Source: an uncultured Chloroflexales bacterium (GTDB taxonomy: Bacteria; Chloroflexota; Chloroflexia; Chloroflexales; Chloroflexaceae). Taken from it: a DNA stretch of 64,000 nucleotides. The position numbers were made by a program, and so were the translations under genes. The stretch is taken from contig CAKZSI010000072.1 of assembly GCA_937918935.1 (NCBI GenBank), positions 1-64,000 on the forward strand, given 5' to 3'. Each line of letters opens with the position of its first letter. Position 1 is the first letter of the stretch. The notes under the pieces are model-generated. The model worked only from the letters and a program-made list of their open reading frames with translations. It was not told the origin of the DNA and did no database searches. This document shows, in pieces, positions 34,950 to 45,372 of this stretch.

Positions 34950-35346
34950 TACGTGTTCAGATTTACCGCAGCGCCGCACGCAGAGGATGGGCTTGTTCAA
35001 CCTCTCTGCGTTCTCTGCGGTGAGCATGTGCCGGGTAAACACGAACACTATCAGCTCGTAGCAACCTTGACGGGTCATGGAGCTCGTGCTAGCATGCACT
35101 ACATACTTCCGCTCCTGGCAATACGCACGGGAGGGGCCATGCCGCCGCTTTCCCAGGAACGTTCTTTAAGCAACCCGCTAGTGTGCGGCACAGCCGTAGA
35201 GTATTGTGGAGAAAGCCGGGTTTGTCCCTGCTCCTGCCGATGAAACGCAACCCTCCGGGTTTCAGGGCGGGGAAACTGGCTTTCCCCACGCTCCTGCCAA
35301 TGGCGTGCCCTCCCTGGAGTTGCCCGCAGGGTCTGTAAGGGCGAGG
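34950..35346. other. Intergenic, promoter region of ABC ATPase pair
   Basis: Contains an imperfect inverted repeat of CGCAGAGG (34979-35010) and two palindrome-family copies (35208-35227 degenerate, 35269-35287). No gene is supported. Confidence 0.5.
35269..35287. repeat. Palindrome variant GGGGAAACTGGCTTTCCCC
   Basis: One mismatched pair near the centre. Lies 60 bp upstream of the first ABC ATPase gene. Dispersed palindrome family. Confidence 0.7.
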
Positions 35347-36369
35347 ATGCTGATGGCCCCGCTGCTCGAAGTACGCAATTTGCAAACCCATTTCCACACT
35401 CAGGACGGCGTTGTCAAGGCCGTTGACGGGGTTTCGTTCTCCGTGGATCGCGGCGAGACGCTGGGGATCGTCGGTGAATCGGGGTGCGGGAAGAGCGTCA
35501 CGTCGCTCTCGATTATGCGCCTCATTCCTTCGCCGCCAGGAAAGATCGCCGGAGGACAGGTCATCTTCGACGGCGAGGACCTGCTGCAACAGAGCGAAGA
35601 GCGCATGCGCCATATCCGGGGTAACCGGATCGCTATGATCTTCCAGGACCCGATGACCTCGCTCAATCCGGTGCTGACGGTCGGGCGGCAGATCACCGAG
35701 TCGCTGGAACTGCACCTGAAGCTCTCCCGGCGCGAGGCCCAGAGTCGCGCCGCCGAACTGCTCGATATGGTGGGCATTCCCTCGGCCAGCAAGCGCCTCG
35801 ATAACTATCCGCACCAGTTTTCGGGCGGCATGCGCCAGCGGGTGATGATCGCCATGGCGCTTTCATGCAACCCCGAATTGCTGATCGCCGATGAGCCGAC
35901 AACCGCTCTGGACGTGACCATCCAGGCCCAGATCCTCGAATTGATCAACCGACTCAAAGAGGAGCTTGATACCGCTGTCATCATTATCACCCACGACCTG
36001 GGGGTCGTCGCCGGTATGACCGATCGGGTGACGGTGATGTACGCCGGCAGGGTGGTGGAGGAGGGGCCAACCCGGGAGATCTTCGAGAACCCGCGTATGC
36101 CCTATACCATTGGCCTGCTGCGCTCCATTCCGCGCCTGGACGAAGCCCGCGGGCGCAAGTTGAACCCCATCCGCGGCCTGCCACCAAATCTGATCGACCT
36201 GCCGCCGATCTGCGCCTTCAGCCCGCGCTGCGACTTCGCCCAGGAGCGATGTATCACGACGCGTCCGGAACTGCGCCCCGTCGGGGCCGGGCACGCCGCT
36301 GCGTGTCACTTCGATATCACCCTGGAGACGCCCGTGCCCGAACGGAGCGCCGAGGAACTGCCAGTCTAG
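35347..36369 (+). CDS. Oligopeptide/dipeptide-type ABC transporter ATP-binding protein (DppD/OppD-like)
   Basis: A 340-residue ATPase with Walker [10 protein letters not shown]-loop [11 protein letters not shown], signature FSGGMRQRV, Walker [13 protein letters not shown] and switch His in IITHDLGVV. The C-terminal oligopeptide-transporter domain [17 protein letters not shown] carries the cysteines that may hold an iron-sulfur cluster in this subfamily. It energises import of peptides or related solutes. ATGs at 35347 and 35353 are both possible; AAGGGCGAGG lies upstream. The DppF-like gene follows, but no permease or binding-protein gene is in the window. Confidence 0.92.
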   Translation: MLMAPLLEVRNLQTHFHTQDGVVKAVDGVSFSVDRGETLGIVGESGCGKSVTSLSIMRLIPSPPGKIAGGQVIFDGEDLLQQSEERMRHIRGNRIAMIFQDPMTSLNPVLTVGRQITESLELHLKLSRREAQSRAAELLDMVGIPSASKRLDNYPHQFSGGMRQRVMIAMALSCNPELLIADEPTTALDVTIQAQILELINRLKEELDTAVIIITHDLGVVAGMTDRVTVMYAGRVVEEGPTREIFENPRMPYTIGLLRSIPRLDEARGRKLNPIRGLPPNLIDLPPICAFSPRCDFAQERCITTRPELRPVGAGHAAACHFDITLETPVPERSAEELPV

Positions 36370-36503
36370 CGAGCCGTGAGGGGGGGCGTCGGAGGGCAAA
36401 ACTCTCCCCGCCATCGTATCCAACAGCGCGGGAGGCGCTCAGGGCGCGCCGACTATCCCTGAAGAATAGAAAAAGCATCCGAAGGCCGCCGGGTACGATA
36501 GCT

Positions 36504-37613
36504 ATGGCAACGAAATCTGTTACCACGAATGATGCCGGCGACGCCTCGCTGATCGAGATCCGCGACCTGAAGGTGCATTTCCCCGTCACCCGCGGCATCA
36601 TTTTTCAGCGCCGTGTAGGCACGATTAAGGCCGTGGACGGGGTCAGTTTCAGCATCAAGCGGGGGGAAACCCTGGGCCTTGTGGGCGAGTCGGGCTGTGG
36701 GAAAAGCACGACCGGACGGGCCATCCTGCAACTCTACCGGCCCACCTCAGGCGAGGTGCGCTTCAATGGTCAGGATCTGACGAAGCTGCGTGGCGATGAA
36801 CTGCGGAAGATGCGCCGCCAGGTCCAGATGATTTTTCAGGATCCCTACGCTTCGCTCAACCCGCGCATGACCGTCGGCGATATTATCGGCGAGCCGATCA
36901 AGGTGCACCGGTTGCGCCAGGGTAAGGCGGTGCGCGAGCGGGTCGAGGAACTGCTCAGTCTGGTGGGGCTGAATCCGGCCTTTGCCAACCGCTACCCCCA
37001 CGAGTTCTCCGGCGGCCAGCGTCAGCGCATCGGCATCGCCCGCGCCCTGGCGGTTGAGCCGCAGTTCGTGGTGTGTGATGAGCCCGTCTCGGCCCTCGAT
37101 GTTTCCATCCAGGCCCAGGTGGTCAATCTGCTGGAAGAACTCCAGGAAAAACTCGGCCTCACCTATCTGTTCATTGCCCACGACCTGAGCGTGGTGAAAC
37201 ACATCTCCAATCGCGTGGCGGTGATGTATCTGGGCAAGGTGGTGGAACTGGCCGAAGGCCCGAAGCTGTACCGCGCGCCCCTGCACCCCTACAGCCAGGC
37301 GCTGCTCTCGGCGGTGCCGATCCCCGACCCCGGAGTGGAAAAGCAGCGCCGGCGCATCATCCTCGAGGGCGATGTGCCCAGCCCGCTGAACCCGCCCTCA
37401 GGCTGCCGCTTCCATACCCGCTGCCCGATCGCCATCCAGCAGTGCCGGGAGGAGGAACCGCCCTTTGTTGACTACGGCGACGGGCACTTCGCGGCCTGCT
37501 GGCGCGCTCGTGAGTCTGGCGAATTGATGCCCGCCGTCGCCCGCAAACAGACTGAGGGCCTCGCCGCGCGCATCCACGCCGAGGTGGCGAAGGTCAAGGG
37601 CGTGGCTGATTAG
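36504..37613 (+). CDS. Oligopeptide/dipeptide-type ABC transporter ATP-binding protein (DppF/OppF-like)
   Basis: A 369-residue ATPase partner of the preceding gene. Walker [15 protein letters not shown], signature [16 protein letters not shown], Walker [15 protein letters not shown] and switch His in FIAHDLSVV are intact. The C-terminal domain [15 protein letters not shown] has the subfamily's cysteines. DppD/F-type ATPases act as a heterodimer under two permeases. The start at the ATG at 36504 excludes an 85-residue extension without similarity. Its stop overlaps by 4 bp with the stop of the convergent lipoprotein peptidase gene. Confidence 0.92.
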   Translation: MATKSVTTNDAGDASLIEIRDLKVHFPVTRGIIFQRRVGTIKAVDGVSFSIKRGETLGLVGESGCGKSTTGRAILQLYRPTSGEVRFNGQDLTKLRGDELRKMRRQVQMIFQDPYASLNPRMTVGDIIGEPIKVHRLRQGKAVRERVEELLSLVGLNPAFANRYPHEFSGGQRQRIGIARALAVEPQFVVCDEPVSALDVSIQAQVVNLLEELQEKLGLTYLFIAHDLSVVKHISNRVAVMYLGKVVELAEGPKLYRAPLHPYSQALLSAVPIPDPGVEKQRRRIILEGDVPSPLNPPSGCRFHTRCPIAIQQCREEEPPFVDYGDGHFAACWRARESGELMPAVARKQTEGLAARIHAEVAKVKGVAD

Positions 37614-38857
37614 TAGCGTTGCCTGAGCCACTCCCTCCATCCGGCGTCGAACTCGGCGAAGCTCACCCCGAACACCTCGCGCATCGCCGCATCATAACGC
37701 GCCTCGCCCGTTCCCGGCGCGCGGCGCATGGCCCCCGCCAGTTTCCAGAAGCCCTCGATCCCACCATAGCGTTCAACAATGTGGGCCGTCAGAGCGTAAG
37801 CCAGGCCGTAGGCCAGGCCCACGTCGCGCTCCAGTAAAGAGAGATGATCGAGATCCTGGGGCGCCGTTACGTTGCTCCGGTCAACGATGGGAATAATGCG
37901 ACCTTCGCGCACCGCCGCGCTGACGATCTCGGCCCGGGGATTGTCAGCGACGTATTCGGCCAGTCCCTCCGACATCCAGTCGGAGAGGCCGTAGTACTCC
38001 GGGAAGCTACGGAGATGCACCAGGTGCGTGTACTCGTGGACCAGGACCTGCCCTAGCAGGCCCTGCCAGCCCTCGTCAGGATCGTAGGCCCCGAAGGCGT
38101 ATGAACCCGGCGCGTAGATCTCGATACGGTCGCCGCGCGGGCGCGTCGCCGCCCGGTACCATGCCAGGGCGCCCGCATCGGCAGGCGGAGTCAGGCCGAA
38201 GATAGGCCGCACGTAGACGTTGTACCGCCCCTCCGGTTCTCGCCCGAGCTTGTTCACGACCTGATCGCGGGCCTGTTCCATCATGGCCACCAGTTCTTGA
38301 TTCGCATCGCCGGACCAGGCGTAGGTGTGGAAGACGAAGTGTTCACTCTCGATGTTGAAGCGCTCACCCAACTGCTCCTCGGTCGGCTCTGAGAGGCGCC
38401 AGCGACCGTCCACCTCGCGGAAGAGCCAGTCGGCCCGTAGCCCGCTGGCAGTATTGATGTGCGCCAGGACGAAACCCGCGTGACGCGGCTCTACCCCGGT
38501 GACCCGGTAGGCAAAGGCGCCCCCTCCACCGACACTGGCGCGCTGGTAGGCGTCGAAACGCTCCTGGACGAGACGGCGCAGCGGAACGTTGCCCTGGTCT
38601 ACCGTGGTGCGAAGGAGTTCGGCATCGCCGGTGTTGTAGGCCCGTGCCAGGTCATCGAGGGTGGCCTGGATCCCCTCCCACGCGGCCCGTACATCCAATG
38701 CACCTTCAGGCGACGGGACGGCAACTGTCGGAGTGATCACCGTGGGCCGCTGGGCGGGCAACGTCGGGGCAGGCGCGAGGCCGTCACGCTCGCCTGCACA
38801 GCCGCTCAGTAGAGCGAGAAGGAAAGCCAGGATCGCTGTACGGCGCATCGTGTTCAT
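37610..38857 (-). CDS. Lipoprotein with gluzincin-type metallopeptidase domain
   Basis: About 415 residues. The signal peptide ends in a lipobox ([10 protein letters not shown]), giving a lipid-anchored cysteine. An N-terminal domain (about 60-170) is followed by a peptidase MA-like domain with the zinc motif [15 protein letters not shown] (HExxH) and the downstream glutamate in [13 protein letters not shown], the gluzincin arrangement. The C-terminal [17 protein letters not shown] is common in this family. Likely an extracytoplasmic metalloprotease; the substrate is unknown. The ATG at 38857 is preferred; 38848 is possible. It diverges from the methyltransferase gene across about 60 bp. Confidence 0.85.
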   Translation of the reverse strand: MNTMRRTAILAFLLALLSGCAGERDGLAPAPTLPAQRPTVITPTVAVPSPEGALDVRAAWEGIQATLDDLARAYNTGDAELLRTTVDQGNVPLRRLVQERFDAYQRASVGGGGAFAYRVTGVEPRHAGFVLAHINTASGLRADWLFREVDGRWRLSEPTEEQLGERFNIESEHFVFHTYAWSGDANQELVAMMEQARDQVVNKLGREPEGRYNVYVRPIFGLTPPADAGALAWYRAATRPRGDRIEIYAPGSYAFGAYDPDEGWQGLLGQVLVHEYTHLVHLRSFPEYYGLSDWMSEGLAEYVADNPRAEIVSAAVREGRIIPIVDRSNVTAPQDLDHLSLLERDVGLAYGLAYALTAHIVERYGGIEGFWKLAGAMRRAPGTGEARYDAAMREVFGVSFAEFDAGWREWLRQRY

Positions 38858-38873
38858 CGCTTTCACGATCGGG

Positions 38874-38879
38874 TACAAT
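38874..38879 (+). promoter_or_regulatory. Possible -10 box TACAAT for methyltransferase gene
   Basis: TACAAT, 40 bp upstream of the GTG at 38920. The -35 region (GTGTTC at 18 bp) is weak. It overlaps the divergent promoter of the lipoprotein gene. Confidence 0.35.
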
Positions 38880-38919
38880 CACACGTCAACCATATCGTAC
38901 CATAGGAGCACCGCGTTTC

Positions 38920-40152
38920 GTGGACCTGGAGATCTTCAACTGGCTCCTGTCACCGCAGGGGCAGGCATTGCTGGCCGAACTGGCCGAGCGCCCGTTGCGC
39001 GAGGGCGACACGCTTCGCGAGATGGAGCGGTTGCGCCAGCGCGTTTCACCGGAACAGGCCCGCGCCGCATTGGAACTGGCCCTTTTGCGCCGCCGCGCAA
39101 GCGCGAAGTTCCCCGCCGCCGAGCGGCTCTACTTCACCCGTGAGGCGCTGGAGCAGGCCAGCGCCGCGCCGGTGGCCGCGCATCGCGCCACGCGCCTGGC
39201 GCCCCGCGGGCACGTCGCCGATCTGGGTTGCGGCATGGGAGGCGACACGCTGGCACTGGCCATGGCCGGCGCGCGGGTAACCGCGGTGGAGCGTGAGCCG
39301 CTGCGGCTGGCGATGGCCCGCGCCAACGCCGAGGCCCTTGGCCTGAGCGAGCGGATCGACTGGCGCCTGAGCGATCTGTCCGTGGCGGCGCCGCCACGGG
39401 CCGACGCGCTCTTCAGCGACCCCGGCCGGCGCGCAGGTGGGCAGCGGCGCTTTCACGTCGAGAACTACGATCCGCCGCTAAGCCGGGTGCTGGCGTGGCG
39501 GGAGCGTAACCCGGCGCTGGCGGTGAAGGTCGCGCCAGGCATCGATCTGGCCGCGCTGCCCGCCGACGCCGAGGTCGAGTTTGTTTCGCTCGACGGCGAG
39601 TTGAAGGAGGCGGTGATCTGGTGCGGGCCTCTGGCGCAGGTTGCGCGACGGGCCAGCCTGTTGCGCACCGAAGCGAACGGCCAGGTCGCTACCTGTACGC
39701 TCCGAGCCGGGTACGGCGCCGTCCTCCCGACGGCGCCGCTGGCCGAGCCGGATGCCTTTCTCTACGAACCCGATCCAGCGGTGATCCGCGCCGGTCTGGT
39801 CACCGACCTGGCCCTCCAGCTCGAGGCGGCGCAACTCGACCCTACGATCGCCTACCTGACGGCGCCAACCTGTGTGGCTACGCCCTTCGCCCGGGCCTGG
39901 CGGGTACTGGAGTGGTTCCCGTTCAGCCTGAAACGCCTACGGGCGCGACTGCGCGAGCTTGGGGCCGGCCCGGTCACGGTGAAGAAGCGCGGCTCGCCCC
40001 TCGACAGTGATGCGCTTGCCCGCCGGCTCAGTGGCCCCGGGACGCGCCCGCTCGTCGTGACGCTCACCCAGGTGCGAGGGCGCCCGGCGGCATTGCTCTG
40101 CGACCCACCCGTCCCCCCCACACCAATCGATGAAAAGAGGAGGTTCCAATGA
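38920..40152 (+). CDS. THUMP-like class I SAM methyltransferase
   Basis: A 410-residue protein starting at a GTG with AGGAG 11 bp upstream. The helical N-terminal region (FNWLLSPQGQALLAELAERP) is followed by a Rossmann methyltransferase domain with VADLGCGMGGDTLALAMAGARVTAVERE and LFSDPGRRAGGQR in the motif IV position. A C-terminal THUMP-like domain (WFPFSLKRLRARLRELGAGPVTVKKRG) ends it. This domain order marks a family of predicted RNA methyltransferases of bacteria; the target is not established to me. It overlaps the following hydrolase by 4 bp (ATGA). Confidence 0.87.
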   Translation: MDLEIFNWLLSPQGQALLAELAERPLREGDTLREMERLRQRVSPEQARAALELALLRRRASAKFPAAERLYFTREALEQASAAPVAAHRATRLAPRGHVADLGCGMGGDTLALAMAGARVTAVEREPLRLAMARANAEALGLSERIDWRLSDLSVAAPPRADALFSDPGRRAGGQRRFHVENYDPPLSRVLAWRERNPALAVKVAPGIDLAALPADAEVEFVSLDGELKEAVIWCGPLAQVARRASLLRTEANGQVATCTLRAGYGAVLPTAPLAEPDAFLYEPDPAVIRAGLVTDLALQLEAAQLDPTIAYLTAPTCVATPFARAWRVLEWFPFSLKRLRARLRELGAGPVTVKKRGSPLDSDALARRLSGPGTRPLVVTLTQVRGRPAALLCDPPVPPTPIDEKRRFQ

Positions 40153-40937
40153 ACGCCGCGCCAACGACCAGCCAGGCCCTGCCTCACGAACGCAGGGGTG
40201 CCGGTTTCCCCTTGTTGTTGCTCCACGGTGCAATGGTGGACCGGGAATACTGGCGCGAACAGATCCCCGTTTTCGCCGCACGCTACGAGGTGATCGCCTG
40301 CGACCTTCCGGGCCACGGCGCCGCCCCGCCTCTCGCCGGGCCGACCAGCATCGCTGACCTGGCCAGGGAGGTGCTGGCTACCCTCGACGCCCTCGACCTG
40401 CCCGCAGTGCGGGTGCTGGGCCACTCGCTCGGCGGCATGGTGGCCCAGGAACTGGCGCTGATGGCCCCCGAGCGCGTCAGCGCCCTGATCCTCGCCGACA
40501 CCTGGTGCCGTCCGCGGGGCTATTTCCTCGAACCCTTTCCCTTCCGCACCACCTACCTGCACTGGATCCTGCGGGCCTACCCGGTAGCCCAGGTGATCGA
40601 CATCATGTCGAAGGCCGCGGCGCTACGCACGCCCGCCGTTCGCCCCTACGCCCTTCAGACAATGAGCCGCTATCTCGGCGACCGCGAGACGCTCCTGCAC
40701 ATCTGGGACGCGGCTACCGCCTTCGATAGCCACGAGCGCCTGGAACGGATCAGCGCCCCGACGCTGATTGTGGCCAGCGACGGCTACCTTTTCACCGCTG
40801 CGCAGGCCGTGCGGCTCGCCGCGGGCATCCCCGGGGCCGCGCTGGCAGTTATTCCCAGGACCGGCCACTGGGTCAACTGGGATAACCCCGTCGCCTTCCA
40901 GGAGGCGGTGATGCGTTTTCTGGAAACCATTGATTGA
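40149..40937 (+). CDS. Alpha/beta hydrolase
   Basis: A 262-residue protein with the alpha/beta hydrolase core. The oxyanion loop is LLLLHGAMVD, the nucleophile elbow is VLGHSLGGM with S93, and a histidine sits in RTGHWVNWDNP near residue 243, with the acid expected in LIVASDGYLF. The lid region between residues 120 and 190 is short. The family includes esterases, lactonases and dehalogenase-like enzymes; no substrate can be assigned. The start codon overlaps the stop of the methyltransferase gene, so the pair is translationally coupled. Confidence 0.88.
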   Translation: MNAAPTTSQALPHERRGAGFPLLLLHGAMVDREYWREQIPVFAARYEVIACDLPGHGAAPPLAGPTSIADLAREVLATLDALDLPAVRVLGHSLGGMVAQELALMAPERVSALILADTWCRPRGYFLEPFPFRTTYLHWILRAYPVAQVIDIMSKAAALRTPAVRPYALQTMSRYLGDRETLLHIWDAATAFDSHERLERISAPTLIVASDGYLFTAAQAVRLAAGIPGAALAVIPRTGHWVNWDNPVAFQEAVMRFLETID

Positions 40938-40975
40938 GCCGTGGTTCACACCTACGTTACCGTTTGGAGTGTGAT

Positions 40976-40994
40976 GGGGAAACCGGGTTTCCCC
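40976..40994. repeat. Palindrome GGGGAAACCGGGTTTCCCC
   Basis: Near-perfect consensus copy in the convergent gap between the hydrolase and the trans-sulfuration gene, where it may also work as a bidirectional hairpin. Confidence 0.85.
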
Positions 40995-41032
40995 ATCCTC
41001 TGCCTGGAGAGCCAGCCGGGTTGTTGCGCTGA

Positions 41033-42307
41033 TTAGACGGCCTCGAGAGCCTGGGCCAGGTCGGCGATCAGGTCCTCGGGATGCTCGACGCCGATGGACA
41101 GGCGCACCATCGCCGGGGTAATGCCCAGTTCCATGCGCTCTTCGGGGTCCACATCGGCGTGGGTCATGGTAGCAGGATGTTCGGCCAGCGACTCGTTGCT
41201 GCCCAGGCTTACCGCCAGGTGGATGAGCTTGAGGGCGTTGAGCAGGCGAAAGGCCTCACGTTCACCGCCGACCACATCGAAGGCGATCATACCGCCCGGC
41301 GCGCTGCACTGGCGATGGTACACCTCGTACTGCGGGTCTTCTTCGGTCAGGTTGCCCAGGTAGTAAACACGGTCCACTTTGGGGTGATCATTCAGGAACT
41401 CGGCCACGTGGCGGGCGGTCTTCATCTGGGCGGTCATGCGTAGTTTGAGGGTTTCGAGGCTGCGCATCAGCAGCCAGCCGGTGTGCGGGCCGGCCATGGT
41501 GCCGAAGATAGTACGCAGAAACTTGACCTGGTCGAGGAGTTCACGTCTGCCCAGGCAGACGCCGGCGATCAGGTCGCTATGGCCGCCGATATACTTGGTG
41601 GCTGAGTAGAGCACCAGGTCGGCGCCGTGGCGGAGGGGTTGCTGCCAGAGCGGCCCGAGGAAGGTGTTGTCCACCGCGGTCAGAATGGGGCGTTCGCCAC
41701 TGAGGCGGGCGGCGAGGCCGGCGTAGGCGGCGATGTCCACCAGGGCGTTAGTGGGGTTGGCAGGCGTTTCGATGTAGATCAGGGCCAGGCGCTCGGCCAG
41801 GCCCAGGCGGCGCAGTTCGGCCTCGGCGGCTTCGGGCGGCGCGCCGGCGCGGAAGCCGACCACACGGATGCCGAAGCGTGGCAGCACGTGTTTGAGCAGG
41901 TAGTCGGTGCCGCCGTAGACCGGCTCGCTGTGGAGCAGGGCGTCACCCGGTTGCAGAAAGGTCAGCAGGGTGGTGCTGATCGCCGCCATGCCGCTGGCGA
42001 AGACCGCGGCGCACTCCGCCTCGTCCCACAGGGTGAGGCGATCTTCGAGGATCTCCAGGTCGGGATTGTTCAGGCGGCTGTAGATCAGGCCCGGTTCTTC
42101 GCCGGGATCGCGGCGGCGCAGGCCATAGGCGATTTCGAAGAAGGCTTTACCCTCTTCGGCGGTTTTGAAGGTGAAAGTTGAGGTCTGGAAGATCGGACAC
42201 TTGATCGCACCCTGGGACAGTTCGGGCTGGTAGCCATAGCTCATCATCAGGCTTTCGGGACGCAGGGGCCGTCCGTTCAAGTAGCCTTCGGGCTTGCGTC
42301 TGGCCAT
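41033..42307 (-). CDS. Trans-sulfuration PLP enzyme, cystathionine gamma-synthase family
   Basis: A 424-residue enzyme of the Cys/Met metabolism PLP family. The Schiff-base lysine is K238 in YSATKYIGGHSD, with D213 (AVDNTFLGP) contacting the pyridine nitrogen and an aromatic near VYGGTDYL. IYSRLNNPDLEILEDRL is the family's YxRxxNPT-like segment, here with variation (RLNNPD). It could be cystathionine gamma-synthase, cystathionine gamma-lyase or methionine gamma-lyase; the N-terminal segment PLRPESLMMSYGYQPE is typical of a distinct cystathionine gamma-synthase-like clade. GAGGAGG lies before the ATG. Confidence 0.88.
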   Translation of the reverse strand: MARRKPEGYLNGRPLRPESLMMSYGYQPELSQGAIKCPIFQTSTFTFKTAEEGKAFFEIAYGLRRRDPGEEPGLIYSRLNNPDLEILEDRLTLWDEAECAAVFASGMAAISTTLLTFLQPGDALLHSEPVYGGTDYLLKHVLPRFGIRVVGFRAGAPPEAAEAELRRLGLAERLALIYIETPANPTNALVDIAAYAGLAARLSGERPILTAVDNTFLGPLWQQPLRHGADLVLYSATKYIGGHSDLIAGVCLGRRELLDQVKFLRTIFGTMAGPHTGWLLMRSLETLKLRMTAQMKTARHVAEFLNDHPKVDRVYYLGNLTEEDPQYEVYHRQCSAPGGMIAFDVVGGEREAFRLLNALKLIHLAVSLGSNESLAEHPATMTHADVDPEERMELGITPAMVRLSIGVEHPEDLIADLAQALEAV

Positions 42308-42414
42308 GGTCGCCTCCTCGCGGTACGCGGGGCGCCCCGCCGCCCCGTCCTGGCCTCATGGTGCACCAGGGAGGTCGCCAGCCCGGTTAAGCTATGACAA
42401 CCAGACGATAACCT

Positions 42415-42451
42415 GGAGGATGGCGGAGGGCCAGACCCTCCGCCATCCTCC
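42415..42451 (-). terminator. Strong hairpin after pyrophosphatase gene
   Basis: Perfect 16-bp arms (GGAGGATGGCGGAGGG and its complement) with a 5-nt loop, about 50 bp past the stop of the proton pyrophosphatase on the minus strand. No U-tract. Likely terminator or processing barrier before the trans-sulfuration gene. Confidence 0.6.
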
Positions 42452-42467
42452 CATCAGGGAGGGGTGT

Positions 42468-42486
42468 GGGGAACCCGGGGTTCCCC
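42468..42486. repeat. Palindrome GGGGAACCCGGGGTTCCCC
   Basis: Perfect 9-bp arms, 13 bp after the stop of the pyrophosphatase gene. Family member with compensating changes in the inner arms. Confidence 0.8.
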
Positions 42487-42499
42487 TCCCTTCTCGCGC

Positions 42500-44833
42500 C
42501 TAATCCGCACCAGCGGGCGCCTTGGCCGGCTCAACCAGCGACTGGGCCTCGCGCTTGCTCTGCCAGATCGCCCAGAACAGCGCCGCGGCGCAGATGATCA
42601 TCGCGATGATCACCCCCGGGCTGCCGGGATCGATCGTCACCACCATGGGCGCGATGATCAGGGCCACCAGGTTGATCACCTTGATCATCGGATTCAGGGC
42701 AGGACCGGCAGTGTCCTTGAGCGGGTCGCCGACGGTATCGCCGACCACGGCGGCCTTGTGCGGCTCACTGTGCTTGCCGCCGAAGTTGCCCTCCTCGATG
42801 TACTTCTTGGCGTTATCCCAGGCGCCGCCGGCGTTGGCCTGGAACACGGCCATCAACTGGCCCGAGAGGATGATGCCGGCCAGGAAGCCGCCGAGCGCCT
42901 CGACCCCCAGAGTGAAGCCCACCAGGATGGGGACCATCACGGCGATAATGCCCAGGCTGATCAACTCCTTCTGCGCCGCGGTGGTGCTGATGGTCACTGC
43001 GCGGGCGTAGTCGGGCTGCACCTTGCCTTCCATCAGGCCAGGGATGCGGAACTGCCGGCGCACCTCGGCGACGATCTGCGAGGCGGCGCGAGAGACGGCG
43101 CGAATGGTCAGCGAGGAGAACAGGAAGGGCACGGCTCCGCCGATGAGCAGACCGATGAAGACGATCGGCGCCGAGACGTTGATGCCGGTGAGCAACTGCA
43201 CGCCCTGGTTGCCCGCCTCGATCAACTGTTGCTGCACCTTGTTCACGTCGGTGAGGTAGGAGCCGTAGAGCGCCACGGCGGCGATCACCGCCGAACCAAT
43301 GGCGATACCCTTCGTCACTGCCTTGGTAGTGTTGCCCACCGCGTCGAGGTCATCCATCACGTTGCGGGCATTCTTGTCCAGCCCGGCCATTTCGCCGATA
43401 CCGTTGGCATTGTCCGAGATCGGCCCGAAGCTATCCATCGAGATCGTATTGCCGGTGAGCAGGAGCATGCCAATGCCGGTCAGCGAGACACCGTAGAGCA
43501 TCGCTGTGAACGTCACCACCGGATCGGACGAATAGCCGCTGAAGATCACCACCGAGGTGAGGATAGAGCCACAGATCACCAGGATGGCCCAGACACTCGA
43601 CTCCATACCCAGGGCCAGACCGGAGAGGATATTCGTGGCCGCGCCGCTCTGGGAGGAACGCGAGACCTCCTTCACCGGATTGTAGTGAGTGCTGGTGAAG
43701 TACTCGGTCAGCTTATCGAGCACAATCGCCAGCGCAACGCCAGCGATTGTCGCCCAGAGCGGACGCCAGTCAATCGCGCCGCCGGCAGGATCGCGCATGA
43801 ACACCGCTGTCGCGGCCACACAGCCGGCAATCGCCAGGCCCGCGGCGATATAGAAGCCGCGGTTCATGGCGGCCATAGCATTACGGCGGCGCTCATCGGT
43901 GGTCACGAACAGGTTGCCGATCACCGAGGCAACCACACCGATGGCCCGCAGCACCAGGGGGAAGATGATGAAGCGCAGGTCGTACTGCCCATCGCCGATC
44001 GTCCCGGCCACGGCATCGCCCAGCACCAGACCGAGGATCAACGCCGAGACCAGGGTCACCTCGAAGCTCTCGAACACGTCGGCGGCCATACCGGCGCAGT
44101 CGCCGACATTATCGCCCACCAGGTCGGCGATCACCGCAGCGTTGCGCGGGTCATCCTCGGGGATGCCGGCCTCGACCTTGCCCACCAGATCGGCGCCGAC
44201 ATCGGCGGCCTTGGTATAGATGCCGCCGCCCACGCGCATAAACAGCGCGATCAGCGAGCCGCCGAAGCCGAAGCCCAGCAGCGCGTCGGGGGCCGCGATA
44301 CCGAACACCATAAAGATCAACGTGCCGCCCAGGAGCCCCAGGCCCACGGTGAGCATGCCCGTCACCGAGCCGGCGCGGTAGGCGATCTGCATCGCCGGGT
44401 TGTACCCCTTGCGCGAGGCGGCGGCCACGCGCACGTTCCCCTCGACCGCGACGTTCATACCCACGAAGCCCACGCTGTAAGAGAAGAGCGACCCCATCAG
44501 GAAGGCGATGGCCCGTCCGATGGCTACCCACAGCGTGGCTGCTTCAGGACTGCCAAAATGCTCGACTGCTTCGCGCGTTGGCGGGATAATAAACACACTC
44601 GCGCCAAGCACGAACGTGAGGATCACGATGAGGATGGCAATGGTACGGAACTGCTGGCTGAGATAGGCATTGGCGCCCGACTTGATGAACCCCCAGACCT
44701 CCTGCATCTTCGTCGTGCCCTTATCCTGAGCGAGGATCATGCTCCTCAGGTAAAAGGCATAGGCGATGCCGAAGATGGAGATGATGAGCACCGTCCATAC
44801 GGCGTACTGCTGTAGTGCTGTGAGATCCTGCAT
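42500..44833 (-). CDS. hppA: K+-independent proton-translocating membrane pyrophosphatase
   Basis: A 777-residue protein with about 16 membrane helices. Pyrophosphate-binding motifs are present: [42 protein letters not shown]-type sequence around residues 205-255, and [12 protein letters not shown] near 475. K504 in [10 protein letters not shown] marks the K+-independent class, which pumps protons; K+-dependent enzymes have Ala there. It couples PPi hydrolysis to proton export, recycling PPi from biosynthesis. AAGGAG lies upstream of the ATG. The gene stands alone; a strong hairpin and a palindrome follow its stop. Confidence 0.95.
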   Translation of the reverse strand: MQDLTALQQYAVWTVLIISIFGIAYAFYLRSMILAQDKGTTKMQEVWGFIKSGANAYLSQQFRTIAILIVILTFVLGASVFIIPPTREAVEHFGSPEAATLWVAIGRAIAFLMGSLFSYSVGFVGMNVAVEGNVRVAAASRKGYNPAMQIAYRAGSVTGMLTVGLGLLGGTLIFMVFGIAAPDALLGFGFGGSLIALFMRVGGGIYTKAADVGADLVGKVEAGIPEDDPRNAAVIADLVGDNVGDCAGMAADVFESFEVTLVSALILGLVLGDAVAGTIGDGQYDLRFIIFPLVLRAIGVVASVIGNLFVTTDERRRNAMAAMNRGFYIAAGLAIAGCVAATAVFMRDPAGGAIDWRPLWATIAGVALAIVLDKLTEYFTSTHYNPVKEVSRSSQSGAATNILSGLALGMESSVWAILVICGSILTSVVIFSGYSSDPVVTFTAMLYGVSLTGIGMLLLTGNTISMDSFGPISDNANGIGEMAGLDKNARNVMDDLDAVGNTTKAVTKGIAIGSAVIAAVALYGSYLTDVNKVQQQLIEAGNQGVQLLTGINVSAPIVFIGLLIGGAVPFLFSSLTIRAVSRAASQIVAEVRRQFRIPGLMEGKVQPDYARAVTISTTAAQKELISLGIIAVMVPILVGFTLGVEALGGFLAGIILSGQLMAVFQANAGGAWDNAKKYIEEGNFGGKHSEPHKAAVVGDTVGDPLKDTAGPALNPMIKVINLVALIIAPMVVTIDPGSPGVIIAMIICAAALFWAIWQSKREAQSLVEPAKAPAGAD

Positions 44834-45372
44834 CGTCCAACTCCTTCACGTTGCGTCGGCAAGCAAACCGAATATCACGCTCAGGCGCAGTTCACACTCG
44901 CGTGACCATCTGGTCTTCACCTCCACAGACTGGTTGCATGGATCAACGATCAAGCTGGCACGTCGAGGTCTGAACCATGCCTTAAACGGCAAGGGCGCTC
45001 AGTAACCCTGGCAACGCCCTCGACATCGTTCCGCGACGGGGAGATCTGGTGAGTGCAATTATACCGCAGTTGCGTATCCGTGGAGCCTATTCTAACACAT
45101 GCACTTCGCGATTGTAAAGAATGGTATCGTAATCTTCGCCTAAAGTTGTCAATGCTCACTCGGATGTTGGGCAAAGGCCGTGCAGAACCGCTGCCCGCCC
45201 GGCCCGCGGGTGTGGTAAGCTTAGACATGATTCGCACAGCAGACCTCGGCATGACCATTCGGGGGAGGCGTCGAGGGGTTTCTATCCCCCGGCATCCCCT
45301 TCCGGCGCGGCGTCGCCGCACGACCCGGACGAAGCGTTCGACGCCCACACCCTCAACGAGGAGGAATTTCCC
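44834..45372. other. Intergenic divergent promoter region, AT-rich centre
   Basis: Lies between the pyrophosphatase and the acyl-CoA dehydrogenase. The section 45050-45160 has markedly lower GC and probably holds divergent promoters, but no -35/-10 pair is convincing. No gene supported; open frames here are shadows of the dehydrogenase or lack domains. Confidence 0.45.

Noticed and set aside
42308-42414. Possible SAM-type riboswitch before the trans-sulfuration gene
   Set aside because: Searched by eye for SAM riboswitch core elements in the leader; none matched convincingly.
42464-44815. 783-residue plus-strand open frame
   Set aside because: Exact antisense of the proton pyrophosphatase; His/Gln/Arg/Asp-rich composition typical of high-GC shadow frames, no domain.
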